DNA of 64,000 nt from the NCBI RefSeq assembly GCF_000422425.1, contig NZ_KE383831.1:1-64000 (forward strand). The letters run 5' to 3'. Under the pieces are notes generated by a model. It was not told the DNA's origin and searched no databases. It saw only the letters and a list, made by a program, of their open reading frames with translations. Below, piece after piece: positions 60,461 to 64,000 of the stretch. This DNA comes from Oceanospirillum beijerinckii DSM 7166. GTDB lineage: Bacteria; Pseudomonadota; Gammaproteobacteria; Pseudomonadales; Halomonadaceae. The first letter of the stretch is position 1; each line of letters begins with the position of its first letter. The translations under genes were made by a program, and so were the position numbers.

Positions 60461-61750
60461 ATGACTAGCGCAACTGCTGCAACCACCCAAGGCGGTGGCT
60501 CCAAGGGCAAAATGGCCCTATGGAAAAAAATTCTAATCGGTATGATCGCCGGTATTCTGGTCGGTGCCATAATGGGCCCCAGTGCAGAACTGTTGAAACC
60601 GATTGGCACCCTGTTTATCAACGCGATTAAGATGCTGATTGTGCCTCTGGTCTTCTGCTCCCTGGTGGTCGGAGTCACCTCCATGCAGGACACTACCAAG
60701 ATGGGTCGAATCGGTATTAAGTCCATTATCATCTATCTGGCAACCACCGCAGTGGCGATTACTATCGGTCTGGGCCTGGGTGTCTTGCTGGAACCGGGTG
60801 CCGGTCTGAATATGCAGCCGGACGCCAGTGCCGCTGTGGCCGCTAAAGAAGCGCCATCACTGGTCTCCACACTGCTGGCACTGATCCCTAAAAACCCAAT
60901 TGAAGCCTTAGCGGGTGGTAAGATCCTGCAGATTATCGTCTTTGCACTGGGCCTGGGTATTGCACTGAACCTGATCGGTGAAAAAGGCGAGCCAGCGGTT
61001 AAGGTCTTCAACAGCCTGGCAGAAGCCATGTACAAACTGACCGAACTGGTGATGAAGTTCGCGCCTTACGGTATCTTCGCGCTGATGGCGTGGGTGGCTG
61101 GTAAATATGGCCTGGAAGTGCTGCTGCCACTGATTAAAGTCATCGGTGCCGTATTTGTGGGTTGTATTATTCACGTACTGGTCGTCTACTCCGGTGCGAT
61201 CTCTGTTATCGCGGGTCTGAAACCCACTCAGTATCTGAAAGGTATTGTTAACGCACAGATGATGGCATTCACCTCAACCAGCTCCTCCGGTACGCTGCCT
61301 GTTAGCATCCGCTGTGCCCGTGAAAACCTGGGTGTATCTAAGGGCACTGCCAGCTTTGTACTGCCACTGGGTGCCACCATCAACATGGACGGTACAGCCC
61401 TGTATCAAGGTGTGTGTGCGCTGTTTATCGCTCAGGCGTTTGGTATTGATCTGAGCATGGCGGACTATATGACCATTATCGCGACCGCAACTCTGGCCTC
61501 TATCGGTACCACCGGTGTACCAGGTGCGGGTTTGATCATGCTGTCTCTGGTATTGACTACTGTTGGTCTGCCAATGGAAGGTTTGGCGATTATTGCGGGT
61601 ATCGACCGTATTCTGGATATGGCCCGTACTTGTGTAAACGTATCCGGTGACCTGATGGTATCCGTACTGATTGGTAAGTCTGAAGGTGAGCTGGACGAAA
61701 GTATCTATAACTCAGATACGGCCTCTGACAAACAAACAGAAACTGCCTGA
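60461..61750 (+). CDS. Acidic amino acid:cation symporter (DAACS/GltP-like)
   Basis: A 429-residue transporter of the glutamate/dicarboxylate family with eight membrane helices and two re-entrant loops. Visible motifs are TSTSSSGTLP (hairpin 1), INMDGTALY (sodium site), GTTGVPGAGLIM (hairpin 2) and DRILDMARTCVNVSGD, whose Asp, Arg and Asn correspond to the acidic amino-acid-binding residues of GltPh. Glutamate or aspartate is therefore the likely substrate. The leader is long and follows a sigma-54 promoter. A stem-loop at 61776 follows the stop. Confidence 0.92.
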   Translation: MTSATAATTQGGGSKGKMALWKKILIGMIAGILVGAIMGPSAELLKPIGTLFINAIKMLIVPLVFCSLVVGVTSMQDTTKMGRIGIKSIIIYLATTAVAITIGLGLGVLLEPGAGLNMQPDASAAVAAKEAPSLVSTLLALIPKNPIEALAGGKILQIIVFALGLGIALNLIGEKGEPAVKVFNSLAEAMYKLTELVMKFAPYGIFALMAWVAGKYGLEVLLPLIKVIGAVFVGCIIHVLVVYSGAISVIAGLKPTQYLKGIVNAQMMAFTSTSSSGTLPVSIRCARENLGVSKGTASFVLPLGATINMDGTALYQGVCALFIAQAFGIDLSMADYMTIIATATLASIGTTGVPGAGLIMLSLVLTTVGLPMEGLAIIAGIDRILDMARTCVNVSGDLMVSVLIGKSEGELDESIYNSDTASDKQTETA

Positions 61751-61775
61751 TCATCCCTGATCTGAAAGCTGATGC

Positions 61776-61802
61776 CTAACCCGCCGTATTACGGCGGGTT
61801 AG
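61776..61802. terminator. Bidirectional stem-loop between symporter and DUF3124 genes
   Basis: CTAACCCGCCGT and ACGGCGGGTTAG form a 12-bp stem with a 3-base loop. The stop codon of the DUF3124 gene is part of the stem. T-runs are short. Confidence 0.7.
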
Positions 61803-62353
61803 AGTGACGAACACTCCCGCATTTTCACTCCCCTGGATGAAAAACTCAGCCCTTTAGTGCCACGGTAACCCGCCATAACCGCCTCGATAAGCGGCTCTTG
61901 CGCCACCTCATCGGTAGACCACTGCACCATAAAGTTTGCCCCAGCACCGCCGCTCATATCCTGTTGGTCAATCACAAATGTCGCCGTTGCCATCGGTGCT
62001 AACGCAAACCAGCTTTCAATTAAACCTTCAAGTTTGCGCCCCCGGGTATCAAAATATTCCACGGATTTAATAATTAAACGCTTTTCAGGATCAATATTGC
62101 GAATGCTGAGCATGACCGATAACGGAACCTGGGCGCTTTCCGAGAGAAAGATATGGGAATAGGCTGGCACATACACCGAACAATCCCGGAGGTTATCCAA
62201 CTTAATATCCTTTGATTGCACCGGATAAAAGTGAGCCCCTCTTTCCGGGCTTTTACGCACAATATCGGCCAGAACCGGGACATTAATCGCAATAAAGCTC
62301 CCCATAAACAGCATAAACCGGGCAACCCAAGCCAAACCTGAATTTCTTTTCAC
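61799..62353 (-). CDS. DUF3124 family exported protein
   Basis: A 184-residue protein with an N-terminal signal or anchor (about 8-29) and a DUF3124 domain: CSVYVPAYSHIF, LSIRNIDPEKRL, VEYFDTRGRKLE and GGAGANFMVQW. The function is unknown. The start is a GTG at 62353, with GGGAG 8 bases upstream. It is convergent with the symporter gene. Confidence 0.85.
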   Translation of the reverse strand: MKRNSGLAWVARFMLFMGSFIAINVPVLADIVRKSPERGAHFYPVQSKDIKLDNLRDCSVYVPAYSHIFLSESAQVPLSVMLSIRNIDPEKRLIIKSVEYFDTRGRKLEGLIESWFALAPMATATFVIDQQDMSGGAGANFMVQWSTDEVAQEPLIEAVMAGYRGTKGLSFSSRGVKMRECSSL

Positions 62354-62612
62354 CTTATAAACTCCCTGAAGGTCGATTCAAGACAATCAGTATAGGCTTC
62401 GGCAGCCGATGACAGAAGAGCCAATCACAGCGCCCATTGCACGACAGCACATGCCGGAATCAGGTATCGGAATCAAATAAGAGAGCTTATACGCAAAACA
62501 ACAAATCGAAAGAAAATCCACTCTATGACTAATAAACAGAGGTTTATTTGTTAGATTCCCAATAAAACCAGTGGCAAACTTGGCTGTCCGTCTTTTCATG
62601 AGATATTTCACT

Positions 62613-63560
62613 ATGCCACCCCAATCCAATCATTTTATACAGGGGCTGTTCTTTTCACTCACCACGCTACTGTGCTGGGCGATGCTCCCTATTGGCCTAA
62701 AGCTGGCGGCAGACTTTATTGATGCCATCACTTTGACCTGGTTTCGTTTTCTGGTCGCTTTGGTACTGGTTTTTATCTGGCAAAGTTACCGAGGGCAACT
62801 CAGCGAGTTTAGCGCACTGAACAGGAATGACTGGTTAAGGCTGCTGGCCGCCGGAGTTTTTCTAATCATAAACTACATCACCTTTGCCAATAGTCTCAGC
62901 TATCTTCACCCTGGCATTGCACAGCTCAACTTCCAAACCGCTCCTTTTTATCTGGCTGCCGGTGGACTCCTCTTCCTTGGGGATAAAATCTTCCGTCAAC
63001 AATGGTTGTGCTTTGGCGGTATTGCCATTGGCCTGCTGCTGTTCTTCCATCCCTACTTGACGGGCGATACACAAACAGAGATCTCGGTGGTGGGATTAGT
63101 CATTATTCAGATCTCCTCCCTTAGCTGGTCCTTGTATGCCCTGTTACAAAAGGCACTATTTAGCAAGCTATCCCCCAGCAATATTCTGCTTGCGATTTAT
63201 GCCGTCGCAGCCCTGACGATGTGGCCTTTTGCCGATATGTCTCAGTTAGCAGCGCCCAGCACCGATGAGATACTGATTCTGACATTTTGCAGCTTAAACA
63301 CCCTGGTCGCTTATGGCGCACTCTCCCAGGCGATGCGCTACTGGCAGACGGTACAGGTGAGCGCCATGATCGCACTGACACCAATCGCCAGCTTTTTGCT
63401 ATCTGAACTGTGTGTACTGCTGATGTTATGGCCCGACTATATCCAAAGCGCACATCTTGGCCCGGTTAGCGTGGTTGGAATTCTTATCGTGGTCGGTTGT
63501 GCGGTGCTGGTTCAGCTAGTGACGGCACGGATTCAGAGACAGCAAGCGGCCAAGACCTAA
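62613..63560 (+). CDS. EamA/DMT-family transporter
   Basis: A 315-residue membrane protein with about ten helices in two EamA repeats (FFSLTTLLCWAMLPIGLKLAADF; ISSLSWSLYALLQKALF). DMT exporters move amino acids or other metabolites; the substrate is unknown. The start is set at the ATG at 62613, which gives the usual short N-terminus; an ATG at 62598 is also possible. The TAA stop is the first base triplet of a MITE copy, so the insertion may have changed the natural end of the gene. Confidence 0.85.
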   Translation: MPPQSNHFIQGLFFSLTTLLCWAMLPIGLKLAADFIDAITLTWFRFLVALVLVFIWQSYRGQLSEFSALNRNDWLRLLAAGVFLIINYITFANSLSYLHPGIAQLNFQTAPFYLAAGGLLFLGDKIFRQQWLCFGGIAIGLLLFFHPYLTGDTQTEISVVGLVIIQISSLSWSLYALLQKALFSKLSPSNILLAIYAVAALTMWPFADMSQLAAPSTDEILILTFCSLNTLVAYGALSQAMRYWQTVQVSAMIALTPIASFLLSELCVLLMLWPDYIQSAHLGPVSVVGILIVVGCAVLVQLVTARIQRQQAAKT

Positions 63561-63642
63561 TACCTTTCACGATAAGTTTATTGATACACAAAATACGTAG
63601 GTCGGATAAGCGAAGCGCCATCCGACATCGGTTTCAACCCTT
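63558..63642 (+). mobile_element. Palindromic MITE/REP element, copy 4 (left half only)
   Basis: The terminal repeat TAATACCTTTCACGATAAG and the first hairpin GTCGGATAAGCGAAGCGCCATCCGAC are present; the second hairpin and the other end are missing. It starts with the stop codon of the EamA gene. Confidence 0.8.
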
Positions 63643-63672
63643 GGGCTGGTTTAACTTAGCAGGCTATAAAGC

Positions 63673-63702
63673 AAAAAAACCGGCCTTTACGAAAAGACCG
63701 GT
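63673..63702 (-). terminator. Distal Rho-independent terminator downstream of the thiolase gene
   Basis: ACCGG...CTTT pairs with AAAG...CCGGT (one internal mismatch), and the A-run at 63673-63679 gives a U-run on the minus strand. Confidence 0.65.
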
Positions 63703-63741
63703 ACTTCAAGTGAAGTCATAAGTGTGCAGGTGCCATATGAG

Positions 63742-63916
63742 TGCCTGGGCTCAGCAGATAAATCCAGGCATGGCTGGAAGTGCAGGCTCAATACACTTCC
63801 GATTCAAACGCCTCTGGATTACAGGCGTTGAAACTGACTGCATCTGTCAGAAACCCTACTAGGGGTTAGCAGTTCCTGACAGATACGGGTTAAGCGCTTT
63901 AAGAAAAGCGCTTAAC
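63742..63916 (-). other. Array of five stem-loops downstream of the thiolase gene
   Basis: Consecutive perfect stems are TGCCTGG/CCAGGCA (63742-63770), GGAAGTG/CACTTCC (63776-63800), AACGCCT/AGGCGTT (63807-63829), ATCTGTCAG/CTGACAGAT (63842-63885) and GTTAAGCGCTTT/AAAGCGCTTAAC (63889-63916). The last is the first one met by a transcript leaving the thiolase gene and may already be a terminator. Confidence 0.7.
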
Positions 63917-63935
63917 ACTCCAACAACGTCGGTGA

Positions 63936-64000
63936 TTACAGACGCTCAAAGACAGTGGCTACGCCCTGGCCCATACCGATACACATGGTCGCCAGACCCA
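63936..64000 (-). CDS. Acetyl-CoA acetyltransferase (thiolase), C-terminal end, cut by window end
   Basis: Only the last 20 residues are inside the window: GLATMCIGMGQGVATVFERL and a TAA at 63936-63938. The GG/CxGxGxG-type end (CIGMGQG) is the conserved C-terminus of thiolases such as AtoB/FadA, and its Cys is the second catalytic cysteine of the family. Whether it is the biosynthetic or degradative type cannot be told. Confidence 0.9.
   Translation of the reverse strand, partial: GLATMCIGMGQGVATVFERL

Overview
The window looks like chromosomal DNA of a marine, heterotrophic, motile gammaproteobacterium of the Oceanospirillales type (Neptuniibacter/Amphritea/Neptunomonas-like). The reasons are the protein families present (Acs, HtpG, Hut enzymes, TcdA, TruC), moderate GC, four chemoreceptor genes within 20 kb, and many environmental sensors. 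Genus is an inference; no rRNA or tRNA gene is visible. Both ends cut a gene: an IS200/IS605-type transposase on the left and a thiolase on the right.

Layout. 1-7 kb: IS200-type transposase end, LysR regulator divergent from a DUF2798 protein, a LuxR-type response regulator and acetyl-CoA synthetase (acs), SprT, a UPF0149 protein, then an IS5-type transposase remnant. 7-15 kb: a diguanylate cyclase with two periplasmic binding-protein-like domains, and a three-gene Gld-type ABC export operon. 15-21 kb: a heat-shock block, groES-groEL divergent from an unknown gene plus an M48 protease, followed by htpG; groES and htpG each have a good sigma-32-type promoter. 21-25 kb: a 1264-residue protein joining an alpha/alpha-toroid domain, a long acidic repetitive linker and a MurF-like ligase, which is the most unusual gene here. 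25-46 kb: four methyl-accepting chemotaxis proteins (one with a CxxCH haem motif) interspersed with small membrane and secreted proteins, pseudouridine synthases, a GNAT, a SulP transporter, TcdA, a DUF3095 protein, asparaginase, a fused 5-oxoprolinase subunit and a zinc-type CobW GTPase with a Zur-like box. 46-53 kb: histidine utilisation genes hutG-hutI divergent from hutC-hutU-hutH, with a HutC-like operator between. 53-64 kb: an orphan ModA, a sensor kinase with an amino-acid-binding-like periplasmic domain, a sigma-54 response regulator, a LysR regulator, a TauE/SafE permease, an acidic-amino-acid symporter, DUF3124 and EamA proteins.

How the genes may work together. Hut enzymes convert histidine to glutamate, asparaginase yields aspartate, and the symporter is of the glutamate/aspartate type. 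In front of the symporter gene lie a sigma-54 promoter (GG-N10-GC) and three copies of a 14-16 bp palindrome. The nearby kinase and sigma-54 activator are the obvious candidates for driving it, so the right third of the window may form one acidic-amino-acid scavenging and regulation system (inference).

Four copies, two of them partial, of a ~140 bp palindromic element (REP-like hairpins between terminal inverted repeats) are scattered over the window, each next to a gene end.
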